A stretch of 7,274 bases of DNA from an uncultured Ellagibacter sp. (GTDB lineage Bacteria; Actinomycetota; Coriobacteriia; Coriobacteriales; Eggerthellaceae): positions 1 to 7,274 of the forward strand of contig CAKTSW010000068.1 of NCBI GenBank assembly GCA_934613165.1, given 5' to 3'. A program made the translations under genes and the position numbers. The stretch's first letter is position 1. Each line of letters starts with the position of its first letter. Of this stretch, positions 1 to 7,146 are shown in pieces. The notes below the pieces were generated by a model, which did no database searches, was not told the DNA's origin, and saw only the letters and a program-made list of their open reading frames with translations.

Positions 1-769
1 TGTTGTCATGGCCGGCGATGGCGGCGAGAAGCTCGTCGGTCACGCCTTCGGGCTGCACGTACATGACGCGGAACCAGGTGTCGGGGTGGCGCTCGGCGAC
101 GTGGGACATGAGACTTGCGAGCGACGAGGGCTCGTCGAAGTCCTGGCCCCAACGGCCCGTGTCCTGCGCGATGAGGATGATTTCCCGCGTACCGGCGGCG
201 ACTTTCGCGTCGATTTCCGCATCGATATCCGCGAGCGGGAACGAATGGTAGCGTCCTCGGATATAGGGGATCGCGCAGTACGAGCAGTAGCGGTCGCAGC
301 CGTCGGAAATCTTCACGTAGGCGGAAACGGGCGTAGGCTCGACAGCCTCGCCTTCCGCGCAAGCCGCGTTCTCGCACGGGCCGCCGAAAAGCGCGTCGAG
401 GATGGAGCCGAGGTCGTCTTCCTTGCTGCAGGGAACGAAGGCGCAGGCCTCGTCGAGCTCTTTTTCCAGGTCGGCGCCATAGCGTGCGGGCATGCAGCCG
501 GCGACGATGAGCTTCGCCGAACCCGAGGCGACGTTTTCCATCCCTGCCGCCTCGAAGATCGCTTCGAGGCTCTCCTCCGTCGCGGACTGGATGAACGAGC
601 AGGTGTTCACGACGATGGCGTCGGCGCGTTCGGGGTCGGCTTCGATGCGGTATCCGGCGCGGCGCGCCTTGTCCCTCATCTTCTCGGAGTCTACCTCGTT
701 CTTCGCGCATCCGAGCGTGATGAACGACACCGAGCGCGCCTGCGTCGGCATATGGGTTTGTTCTGACAT
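1..769 (-). CDS. rimO: Ribosomal protein S12 methylthiotransferase RimO, 3' end missing
   Basis: This reading frame stays open from an ATG at 769 to the left edge without a stop, giving the first 256 residues of a protein usually about 430-450 long. RimO is a radical-SAM enzyme with two iron-sulfur clusters that adds a methylthio group to a conserved aspartate of ribosomal protein S12. The N-terminal methylthiotransferase domain shows its three cluster cysteines at C21 (in TLGCAKNEVDSE), C57 (in VNTCSFI) and C92 (in VAGCMP). The radical-SAM motif CxxxCxxC is C158, C162 and C165 (GCDRYCSYC), followed by IPYIRGRYHSFP. The LGCxKNxVDSE signature favours RimO over the tRNA enzymes MiaB and MtaB. 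The C-terminal TRAM domain would lie outside the window. The start has a good ribosome site (AAAGGG overlapping the yajQ stop, 6 nt before the ATG). Extra cysteines at 109, 114, 132 and 137 are not ones I know as catalytic. The gene starts 10 nt after yajQ and is probably co-transcribed with it. Confidence 0.95.
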   Translation of the reverse strand, partial: MSEQTHMPTQARSVSFITLGCAKNEVDSEKMRDKARRAGYRIEADPERADAIVVNTCSFIQSATEESLEAIFEAAGMENVASGSAKLIVAGCMPARYGADLEKELDEACAFVPCSKEDDLGSILDALFGGPCENAACAEGEAVEPTPVSAYVKISDGCDRYCSYCAIPYIRGRYHSFPLADIDAEIDAKVAAGTREIILIAQDTGRWGQDFDEPSSLASLMSHVAERHPDTWFRVMYVQPEGVTDELLAAIAGHDN

Positions 770-779
770 TGCGTGCCCT

Positions 780-1277
780 TTAGCGGTAGTTGACGTACTG
801 GAGCGGCTGGCCGAAGTCCTCGCTCTTCAGGTGCGCGATGACGTCCTGCAAGGTGTCGCGGGAAGCCGAGGACACGCGGAGCTTGTCGCCTTCGATCGTC
901 ACCTTGCATTTCAGCTTGAGGTCGCGGACGCTCTTGGAGATCTTGCTCGCCGTTTCCTTGTCGATGCCGTTGATGATAGTCGCGGTGACGCGCACGCTCT
1001 GCCCCGTTGCCGCCTGCGGATCGCCCCAGGTGACGGCCGAAAGCTCGATGCCGCGCTTCACGAGCTTGCTCCCGATGACGTCCTTGATTTGGCGCGCGAC
1101 GAAGTCGGCGGGCGCCGACACGGTGATGGTGCCCTTCTGCTTGTCGAGCGCGATTTCCGCACCCGAATCCTTCAGGTCGTAGCGCTGGGAAATCTCGCGC
1201 TTCGCCTGCTGATAGGCGTTGTCGACCTCCTGCATGTCGACGGTGGACACGATATCGAAGCTTGATTCTTTTGCCAT
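780..1277 (-). CDS. yajQ: YajQ family (UPF0234) nucleotide-binding protein
   Basis: The product is a 165-residue cytosolic protein, the normal length for YajQ. Family hallmarks are visible at both ends: SFDIVSTVDMQEVDNA near residues 6-21, then ISQRYDLKD around 39-47, a KLVKRGIE segment around 91-98, and the closing GQPLQYVNYR. Known members fold as two ferredoxin-like domains and bind nucleic acid or nucleotides. A Xanthomonas member binds cyclic di-GMP and acts in signalling, but the general cellular role is not settled and this sequence does not reveal the ligand. The ATG at 1277 is preceded by AGGAG (1285-1289) with 7 nt spacing, so the start is secure. It lies 18 nt after the RodZ-like gene and 10 nt before rimO, consistent with one operon. 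Confidence 0.93.
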   Translation of the reverse strand: MAKESSFDIVSTVDMQEVDNAYQQAKREISQRYDLKDSGAEIALDKQKGTITVSAPADFVARQIKDVIGSKLVKRGIELSAVTWGDPQAATGQSVRVTATIINGIDKETASKISKSVRDLKLKCKVTIEGDKLRVSSASRDTLQDVIAHLKSEDFGQPLQYVNYR

Positions 1278-1287
1278 GGGAAGACTC

Positions 1288-1299
1288 CTAACCGGTTAG
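1288..1299. repeat. 12-bp perfect palindrome at the rodZ-like/yajQ junction
   Basis: CTAACCGGTTAG is self-complementary. It contains the TAA stop of the RodZ-like gene (1296-1298) and overlaps the yajQ Shine-Dalgarno site (1285-1289). It has no loop, so it would not form a stable RNA hairpin. A perfect 12-mer palindrome is expected about once or twice by chance in a window of this size, so a function as an operator is speculative. Confidence 0.3.
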
Positions 1300-2474
1300 T
1301 TGGTCGATCGGGACGAGCTGGTCGAGCCCGTAGTCGTGCTCTTCGTGCTTGAAGACGTGCCCGAGGTGCTGCTCGAGCTGGTCGTCGACGAGGAATTCGT
1401 CGAGGTCGCGGACGTGCCATGTTCCTGCTGCCACTTCGAAAGGATCGAGGCGAAGTCGACGGTGTAGGAGTACATGCCGTTGCTGTTTTCCGTGAGGTCG
1501 ATCTTCTCGCCGTCGAGCGTGCATTCGATGGCGCTCGAGGCGTCGGACACGAACTTCAACGTGGACGTAACGTCGAAGGACTTTTCAGTGGGGCCGGTGA
1601 CGGTTTGCGCGATGGTCGCCGTTGACGAGTCGCCTTCGTACACCTCGATGTAGACGCTGCCGCCGGACGCCACCTTGTAAGTGAACGTCGCCTTGGTGGG
1701 CGCGACCGCGCTGCTCGCGGCCTGGCTGGACGAGTCGCTGTCGCTTGACGTCGTGCCGTCGGTCGTCGATTCAGCGGAATCGGCCTGCTTGTTCGAGGTG
1801 TCCGAAAGCCCCGTGATGGGCACGGTCGGCGTTTCGGCTGCCGGCTGCGAGCTCTTGTTGCCGAAGACGAGCGCGAGCACGATGACGAGCACGACCACCA
1901 CGGCCGCCGCGATGACGATGAGCGGCAGCTTCGACTTCGGCTGCGAGACGTTCTGGGGCGGCGCGCAGAGGTTGGTGTACTGATGCGATCCGGGCGCTAT
2001 GGTATGGCGCGACGGATGGACGCGGTCGGTGTTGCGGTCCTCGACGAGCGAACGGCCGAGCGGCGTGCGGTGCGATGCCGGGTTGTCGCTTCCCCGCGTG
2101 CGCGAGGAGCGTGAAGAACGTGCAGCCCGGCCGTCGCGCGATGGCTCCCGCGATGCGCGCGAAGCGCTTGCGGAACGCTGCCTCGTGGTGCGCATGCTGT
2201 TCGCGTCCGAACGCATGCGGCCCGTTTCGTAGGCGCTCACCTCGTCGATGTACATGCGCGTGATCTCGCTCGGGTTGAGGTCGACGAGCCGCGCGTAGGC
2301 GCTCACCATGTTGCGGGTGTAGCCGCGCGGCGGCATGCGGGAAAAGTCGTTCTCCTCGATTGCATGCAGGATGTCGGCGCGAATGCGCAGTTGGCGCGCT
2401 GCGACGGAAACGCTTATCCCCTTGCGTTCCCTCGCGTCGCGCAGAAGCGCGCCAAACGTCATGTTGCCAGCCAC
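1296..2474 (-). CDS. RodZ-like membrane protein with N-terminal helix-turn-helix
   Basis: With a GTG start at 2474 the product has 392 residues. Residues about 6-70 form a RodZ-type helix-turn-helix domain (FGALLRDARERKGISVSVAA, then ILHAIEENDF and PRGYTRNMVSAYARL). A cytosolic linker follows that is very rich in Arg and Ser (11 Arg and 9 Ser within 95-128). One transmembrane helix lies at about 184-204 (PLIVIAAAVVVVLVIVLALV). Outside the membrane there is a Ser/Asp-rich spacer, a compact domain at about 261-353 that may match the RodZ C-terminal domain (DUF4115-like), and a tail at 354-392 with 32 of 39 residues Ser or Thr. RodZ proteins link cell-shape machinery to the membrane in rods; whether this one does is inference. 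Three starts are possible: GTG 2480 (overlapping the ftsK stop), GTG 2474 and ATG 2462. Only GTG 2474 has ideal spacing (7 nt) from GGAGG. Tight packing with ftsK suggests translational coupling. Confidence 0.85.
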   Translation of the reverse strand: MAGNMTFGALLRDARERKGISVSVAARQLRIRADILHAIEENDFSRMPPRGYTRNMVSAYARLVDLNPSEITRMYIDEVSAYETGRMRSDANSMRTTRQRSASASRASREPSRDGRAARSSRSSRTRGSDNPASHRTPLGRSLVEDRNTDRVHPSRHTIAPGSHQYTNLCAPPQNVSQPKSKLPLIVIAAAVVVVLVIVLALVFGNKSSQPAAETPTVPITGLSDTSNKQADSAESTTDGTTSSDSDSSSQAASSAVAPTKATFTYKVASGGSVYIEVYEGDSSTATIAQTVTGPTEKSFDVTSTLKFVSDASSAIECTLDGEKIDLTENSNGMYSYTVDFASILSKWQQEHGTSATSTNSSSTTSSSSTSGTSSSTKSTTTGSTSSSRSTN

Positions 2475-2476
2475 GA

Positions 2477-5107
2477 TCACTCCTCCGCGCCGCCGGATGC
2501 GGCGTCTTTCGCTTCGAATGCCTTCAGTGTCTCAAGTTCCATCTCGTCGACGAGGACCTCGCGGGGTTTGCTCCCGTTCGGCGGCCCGACGACGCCCTTT
2601 TCCTCCAGCTGGTCCATTATACGACCGGCGCGCGAGTAGCCGACGCTCAGGCGCCGCTGGATGTTCGAGGTCGACCCGAGCCCGCTCGACACCACGATTT
2701 CGGCCGCCTCCCACACGAGCGGGTCGTCCGATGAACAGCTTCCGCCCGACCCGTCGGGGGAAAGGCTTCCCGGCGACATGAGGTTGGTCTTCAGGATCTC
2801 GGAATGATACTCGGGCGTTCCCTGTTCCTTGAGCGCGTCGACCACGGCGTTGATCTCGTCTTCGGACACGTAGCAGCCCTGGATGCGCAGGGGCTTCGCG
2901 TATTCCGGCTTGCTGAAAAGCATGTCGCCCAGGCCGATGAGGTTCTCGGCGCCCGGCGTGTCGAGAACGACGCGCGAGTCGATGCCCGACGCCACGTTGA
3001 ACGCGATGCGGTTCGTGATGTTCGCCTTGATGAGGCCCGTCACGACGTTGGTGGACGGGCGCTGCGTCGCGACGATGAGGTGGATGCCGGCCGCGCGCGC
3101 CAGCTGCGCGATGCGGCTGATGGAGAACTCGACTTCCTTGCCCACGTTCATCATGAGGTCGGCGAGCTCGTCGATGATGATGACGATGTAGGGCAGCTGC
3201 TCGGCGAGTTCCTGCGGGACAGGTTCCGCGTCCTCGCTTTCCTCCGCTTTCTCGAGCGCCGCGTGGACCTTCGCGTTGTACTGCCCGATGTTGCGCGCGC
3301 CGACCTTCGAGAAGACCTTGAGGCGGCGCTCCATCTCGGCGACGCCCCATGAAAGCGCGCTCGCCGCCTCCTTCGCCTCCGTGACGACGGGGACGTAAAG
3401 GTGAGGGATGCCGTTGTACGGCGTGAACTCGACGCGCTTCGGGTCGATCATGATGAAGCGCACTTCGGCGGGGGTGGCGCGCATGAGGATCGACATGATC
3501 ATCGCGTTGATCGACACGGATTTGCCCGAACCGGTCGTGCCGCCGATCAGAAGGTGCGGCATCTTCGCGAGGTCGGTGACGATCTTGGTGCCCTCGACGT
3601 CCTTGCCGATCGCCATGAGCAGAGGGCCACCTTCGGCCCCCTCGAGCACGTCGCCCAGATACACCGTCTGGCGTGTTTTGTTCGGGACCTCGATACCGAC
3701 GTAGTTCGTGCCGGGAATGGGCGCGAAGATGCGCACGCCCGGCGCCGCGAGCGCGAGCGCGATGTCGTCGGAAAGCGCGGTGACGCGGCTCACGCGCACG
3801 CCGGCGGGCAAGTCGACCTTGAACAGCGTGACCGTGGGGCCCGCGACCCAGCCGACGACCTCCGCCATGATGTTGAAGTCCTCGAGCGTTTCCTGCAAGC
3901 GGTCGGCCGTCTCGCGCAGCTCGGCTTCGGACGCCTTGTCCTTTTCCGGGTCGTTCGTGCGCGAGAGCAGATCCATCGACGGCAACTCGAAGCCCTCCAT
4001 GGGGTCGGGCGCGCTGACGGGCGCCTTCGGGCGCTTGGGGCGGGTAGCGGTGACGTTGGGCTTTTCCGCCTTCGCCTCTTCGTTCGCCTTCTTGCCGAGC
4101 TTTCGCGTGAGCTGGGACGATTCCCCCTTGAGGGGCGCCACGCGGTGGTCGAGCGCGCGCGTCGGCGCGGACGCTTCGTCCGGGGAGGCCGCTTCGGCTT
4201 CGCGCCCGGCCTCGGCGCGCGCCGCTTTGCGTGCCGCGCGCCCGATCGTTCGCGTCTTGGCCGAGGAAAGCTCGTCGCGCGCGCCCGCCTTCACGGCGTC
4301 GGCGCTCGCGAGCGGATGCGCGGGCAGTACCTGGGTTTCCGCCGCTTGGTCGACGGGAGCCGCCTCGACCCGAGCGCCCTGCTGCGACGCCTTGGCGCGG
4401 CGGATGCGCCCGAAGGGCAGCGAGCTTGCGCCGGCGGGCGTATCCTCGCGTTCTTCCGCCGCCTGACGGATGCGCTCGATGAGCTTGGAAAGGGACAGCC
4501 CGATGATGCAGATGCCGGCGATGCCTGCTCCCGACATGATGACGAGCGAGATGACCTGGCCGAAAAGCGTGAACCCGAGCCACGCGATGCCGGCGCCGAT
4601 GTAGCCGCCGCGCCCGGCGAGCTCGGTTTCCTTGAAGAGCGTTTGCGCCGGGTCGGCCCCGTCGGCGATGGGGGTCGCGAGCGAGAGGATGGAAAGCAGG
4701 GCGACGAACACGATCGCGAGCCCGACGGCCACGCGCGTCGGGACGCGTTCGGCCTTGAAGCGGATAAGGAAGGTGACGCCTATCGCGAGCAGGAAGAACG
4801 GCAGGATGTACGCGCCTACCCCGAGCGTGAGGTGAAGCGCCGTCGACACGAAGGACGTGACGATGGCGTCGGAATGCATAACGGCGGCGATAAAAAGAAT
4901 CACGGCGCAAACGGCGAACGCGATGCCGATGATGTCGCGGCGCGCGTAGTCGTCGATGAGCTTCGCGGCGTTGTCGCGCTCGGCCTTGGCCTTCTGGGCG
5001 CGAGCGTTCGGCCCTTTGCGCGTGCCCGGCTTTCCCACGGCGTCCTGGGAGCGGCCCTTCGAGGCTCGGCTCTTGGAAGTCGAAGAGGAAGATGAGGACC
5101 GGGGCAC
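2477..5107 (-). CDS. ftsK: DNA translocase FtsK/SpoIIIE
   Basis: The product (876 residues) is a septum-anchored DNA pump that clears and sorts chromosome ends during division, and in known systems activates XerCD recombination at dif. After a basic Ser/Lys-rich start (1-57) come about four membrane segments near 58-77, 92-115, 124-146 and 168-207. A charged, Ala/Arg/Glu-rich linker spans about 208-395. The motor follows: an alpha domain at about 400-490, then a RecA-like ATPase with Walker A GTTGSGKS at 523-530 and Walker B IVIIIDELAD at 641-650 (D646, E647), and ATQRPSTNVVTGLIKANI at 680-697. The C-terminal gamma winged helix (about 797-855, with SNIQRRLSVGYSRAGRIMDQ) reads polar DNA motifs in relatives. 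Length is normal for the shorter Gram-positive FtsK type. The start is GTG, supported by AAGGAG at 5113-5118 with 5 nt spacing. It is separated from rnj by 103 nt with a hairpin, and runs directly into the RodZ-like gene. Confidence 0.96.
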   Translation of the reverse strand: MPRSSSSSSTSKSRASKGRSQDAVGKPGTRKGPNARAQKAKAERDNAAKLIDDYARRDIIGIAFAVCAVILFIAAVMHSDAIVTSFVSTALHLTLGVGAYILPFFLLAIGVTFLIRFKAERVPTRVAVGLAIVFVALLSILSLATPIADGADPAQTLFKETELAGRGGYIGAGIAWLGFTLFGQVISLVIMSGAGIAGICIIGLSLSKLIERIRQAAEEREDTPAGASSLPFGRIRRAKASQQGARVEAAPVDQAAETQVLPAHPLASADAVKAGARDELSSAKTRTIGRAARKAARAEAGREAEAASPDEASAPTRALDHRVAPLKGESSQLTRKLGKKANEEAKAEKPNVTATRPKRPKAPVSAPDPMEGFELPSMDLLSRTNDPEKDKASEAELRETADRLQETLEDFNIMAEVVGWVAGPTVTLFKVDLPAGVRVSRVTALSDDIALALAAPGVRIFAPIPGTNYVGIEVPNKTRQTVYLGDVLEGAEGGPLLMAIGKDVEGTKIVTDLAKMPHLLIGGTTGSGKSVSINAMIMSILMRATPAEVRFIMIDPKRVEFTPYNGIPHLYVPVVTEAKEAASALSWGVAEMERRLKVFSKVGARNIGQYNAKVHAALEKAEESEDAEPVPQELAEQLPYIVIIIDELADLMMNVGKEVEFSISRIAQLARAAGIHLIVATQRPSTNVVTGLIKANITNRIAFNVASGIDSRVVLDTPGAENLIGLGDMLFSKPEYAKPLRIQGCYVSEDEINAVVDALKEQGTPEYHSEILKTNLMSPGSLSPDGSGGSCSSDDPLVWEAAEIVVSSGLGSTSNIQRRLSVGYSRAGRIMDQLEEKGVVGPPNGSKPREVLVDEMELETLKAFEAKDAASGGAEE
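2482..2486 (-). promoter_or_regulatory. Ribosome binding site that selects the RodZ-like start
   Basis: The minus strand reads GGAGG here, inside the last codons of ftsK (Glu-Glu-stop). It is 1 nt from the GTG at 2480, 7 nt from the GTG at 2474 and 19 nt from the ATG at 2462. Spacing therefore supports the GTG at 2474. Ribosomes finishing ftsK would cover this site, which fits coupled translation. Confidence 0.6.
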
Positions 5108-5112
5108 TGTTT

Positions 5113-5118
5113 CTCCTT
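5113..5118 (-). promoter_or_regulatory. Ribosome binding site of ftsK
   Basis: The minus strand reads AAGGAG, 5 nt before the GTG at 5107. It supports the non-ATG start of ftsK; no in-frame ATG lies close upstream in a better position. Confidence 0.6.
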
Positions 5119-5149
5119 ACTGCTGCTGTTACGTGGTTGCGTTTGGGAG

Positions 5150-5198
5150 CGAAGCCCGCGCTCCCCCATCCGCATGCGCGAGAGAGGCGCGGGCTTCG
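5150..5198 (-). terminator. GC-rich hairpin after rnj, terminator-like without a U-tract
   Basis: The arms CGAAGCCCGCGC (5150-5161) and GCGCGGGCTTCG (5187-5198) pair perfectly over 12 bp, with a 25-nt loop that holds a small CGCATGCG palindrome. On the transcribed strand the stem begins 12 nt after the rnj stop codon and is followed by CTCCCAAACGC, with no run of T. It may be a U-less terminator of the kind proposed for high-GC bacteria, an attenuator that lets some transcription into ftsK, or a 3'-end stabiliser for rnj mRNA. The sequence alone cannot decide. The rest of the 103-nt gap holds only the ftsK ribosome site. Confidence 0.5.
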
Positions 5199-5210
5199 AA
5201 CATGGGTTGA

Positions 5211-7073
5211 TTAGACGTCGAGAAGGTTCACGATGACCATCGGACGCTGCTTCGTGCGTTCCCACAGAAGGGACAGAAGCGCGTCGCGGGCGATCTTCTT
5301 CGCTTCCTTGACGGTGGCGTTCTTGCCGAGCGCCTTGCGCAGCGCGCTTTTGACCGAGGACTCGGCGTCGCGCGCGAGGTAGCCGTCGTCGCCTCCCGTG
5401 ATGCCGCGCATCTCGACCTGGATGTCGCCGACGATTTCATGGCGTTTGAACGACACGGCCGCCGCGATGCAGGCGAAGCCCTGCTCGCCGAGGGCGCAGC
5501 GCTCGTCGAGGATGTCCTGGGAGGTGTCGCCGACCGACAGTCCGTCGACGTAGACGATGCCGCTCTGCACGACCTCGCCGCGGCGGACGCCCTTGGGCGT
5601 GAGCTCGAGCGATTCGCCGTTCTCGCAGATGAAGATGTTGTCGTGCGGCACGCCGGTGGCTTCGGCGAGCTTGGCGTGGGCGCGCAGGTGCGTCGACTCG
5701 CCGTGGACCGGCATGAACGCCTTGGGCTGCACGATGGAGAGCACGATCTTGAGCTCCTCGGCGCCCGCATGTCCCGAAACATGGACACGGGCACGGCTCT
5801 TGTCGTACACGTCGGCGCCAATCTTCGCGAGCGAGTTGATAACACGGGTCACGGCCTTCTCGTTGCCGGGAACGGGCGTCGCCGAGATGATGACGGTGTC
5901 GCCTTCCTCGATGTCGATCGTCTTGTGCTCGCCGTTCGCGATGCGGGCCAAAGCCGAAAGCGGCTCGCCCTGGCTGCCGGTGCACATGATGACGACCTTG
6001 TCGGCGGGGATGCCTTTAAGGTCGTAGGCGTCGATCAGGTCCTCGTCGGGAATGGAGAGATAGCCGAGCTTGCGCGCGATGTCGGTGTTCTGCACCATGG
6101 AGCGACCCGTGACGACCACCTTGCGCCCGTTGGCGCGCGCGGCGTCGCAGATCTGCTGCATGCGGTGGATATGGCTCGCGAACGAGGCGATGATGACGCG
6201 CTGCTTCGCCTGTCCGATGATGCGGTTCAGGGTCTTACCGACTTCAGCCTCGCTCGGGGTGAACGTTTCCTTCGTCGCGTTCGTGGAGTCGCTCATCATG
6301 AGGTCGACGCCGATTTCGTGGTAGCGCGCAAGGGCGCCGAAATCAGTGTGGACGCCGTCGATCGGCGTCTGGTCGAGCTTGAAGTCGCCGGTATGCAGGA
6401 CGTTTCCGGCGGGCGTCTGGATGAACACGCCGACCGCTCCGGGGATGGAGTGGTTCACGGCGAAGAACTCGGTTTCGAAGCAGCCCATCTTCACGTGCTG
6501 GCCGGGCTTGATCTCGACGAGTTTCGCGTTCTTGATGCGGTGCTCGGCAAGCTTGCCCTCGATGAGGCCGAGCGTGAGCTTGGTGGCATAGATGGGCACC
6601 TGCTGGTCGAGGTCCTTCAGAAGGTACGGCAGCGTGCCCGTGTGGTCCTCGTGCCCGTGCGTGATGACGATGCCGCGCAGCTTGTCGGCGTTTTCGAGCA
6701 CGTAGGTGTAATCGGGAAGGATGAGGTCGACGCCCGGATGGTTGTCGTCGGGGAACATGAGGCCCGCGTCGTCGACGATCATGTCGCCGTTGCATTCGAA
6801 CACGGTCATGTTCTTGCCGATCGCGTCGAGGCCGCCGAGCGGGATGACCTTGAGCAATGCCTTCGGGTCCTTCTTCGCGTTCGACCCGAAGCGGCGCGAA
6901 GAGCGATGATCTTGCTTCTTGCGACCGTCTCCCTGCTTGCCCGACCCGTCGCGGGTGAGCTGAGGACGCTTCTTCTCAAGCTTCACGTGCTTGTAAGAAC
7001 GCGTCTTCTTCCCTTTTTCAGGCGTCTGGGGGTTCTTCTCCTCCCCGGCGCCCGAAGATGCGTTTTTATCCAT
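5211..7073 (-). CDS. rnj: Ribonuclease J
   Basis: The product (620 residues) is a metallo-beta-lactamase/beta-CASP RNase. Such enzymes act as endonuclease and 5'-to-3' exonuclease in mRNA decay and rRNA maturation in the cytosol. The metal-binding signature HGHEDHTG is at 139-146, followed by the further ligand region NHSIPG (H208) and HTGDFK (D230). The beta-CASP part includes IIASFASHIHRMQQI near 294-308 and TGRSMVQN near 322-329. Motifs VSGHAGAEEL (432-441) and PVHGE (455-459) complete the active site, and a C-terminal domain of about 505-620 ends in ERTKQRPMVIVNLLDV. Residues 1-70 form a Lys/Arg/Gly-rich disordered extension before the catalytic core; such basic tails occur in actinobacterial RNase J and may bind RNA. 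The ATG at 7073 has AAGGA (7079-7083) 5 nt upstream. The core-to-extension boundary shows no alternative start with a clear ribosome site that I could find. Confidence 0.96.
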   Translation of the reverse strand: MDKNASSGAGEEKNPQTPEKGKKTRSYKHVKLEKKRPQLTRDGSGKQGDGRKKQDHRSSRRFGSNAKKDPKALLKVIPLGGLDAIGKNMTVFECNGDMIVDDAGLMFPDDNHPGVDLILPDYTYVLENADKLRGIVITHGHEDHTGTLPYLLKDLDQQVPIYATKLTLGLIEGKLAEHRIKNAKLVEIKPGQHVKMGCFETEFFAVNHSIPGAVGVFIQTPAGNVLHTGDFKLDQTPIDGVHTDFGALARYHEIGVDLMMSDSTNATKETFTPSEAEVGKTLNRIIGQAKQRVIIASFASHIHRMQQICDAARANGRKVVVTGRSMVQNTDIARKLGYLSIPDEDLIDAYDLKGIPADKVVIMCTGSQGEPLSALARIANGEHKTIDIEEGDTVIISATPVPGNEKAVTRVINSLAKIGADVYDKSRARVHVSGHAGAEELKIVLSIVQPKAFMPVHGESTHLRAHAKLAEATGVPHDNIFICENGESLELTPKGVRRGEVVQSGIVYVDGLSVGDTSQDILDERCALGEQGFACIAAAVSFKRHEIVGDIQVEMRGITGGDDGYLARDAESSVKSALRKALGKNATVKEAKKIARDALLSLLWERTKQRPMVIVNLLDV

Positions 7074-7093
7074 ATGTTTCCTTACCTTGTATA

Positions 7094-7135
7094 CGCGAAC
7101 GCCCGCAGGCAGCGCTCCACCTGCGGGCGTTCGCG
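7094..7135 (-). terminator. 16-bp perfect hairpin after dapA, terminator-like without a U-tract
   Basis: The arms CGCGAACGCCCGCAGG (7094-7109) and CCTGCGGGCGTTCGCG (7120-7135) pair perfectly over 16 bp around a 10-nt loop. On the transcribed strand the stem begins 11 nt after the dapA stop and is followed by TATACAAGGTAAGG, without a T run, and then by the rnj ribosome site. Its position suggests a dapA 3' end or partial terminator. Because it also lies in the leader of rnj, it could influence rnj expression or be an RNase target. Chance is very unlikely to explain a 16-bp perfect stem. Confidence 0.6.
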
Positions 7136-7146
7136 CTTGACTTGCG

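Noticed and set aside
6..710. A 234-codon minus-strand frame overlapping rimO
   Set aside because: It is out of frame with rimO, extremely Arg-rich and lacks motifs. The true rimO frame, which has no stop in the window, carries all six cluster cysteines.
1299..1415. The repetitive DNA encoding the Ser/Thr tail as a tandem repeat or CRISPR-like array
   Set aside because: There is no constant repeat unit or spacing. The repetitiveness comes from many Ser and Thr codons in a row.
3401..5095. A 564-codon open frame on the plus strand opposite ftsK
   Set aside because: It has the same cause: an antisense shadow of ftsK with Arg/Asp/Glu/Gly-biased composition, no recognisable domain and no credible ribosome site noted.
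7088..7093. TATACA on the minus strand just before rnj as a possible -10 promoter element
   Set aside because: The matching -35 region would fall inside the GC-rich hairpin and shows nothing like TTGACA, and the leader would be only about 10 nt. A single AT-rich hexamer is too weak to call a promoter.
7137..7142. TTGACT on the plus strand as a possible -35 element
   Set aside because: No -10-like sequence lies at the right distance downstream, and no plus-strand gene is supported there.
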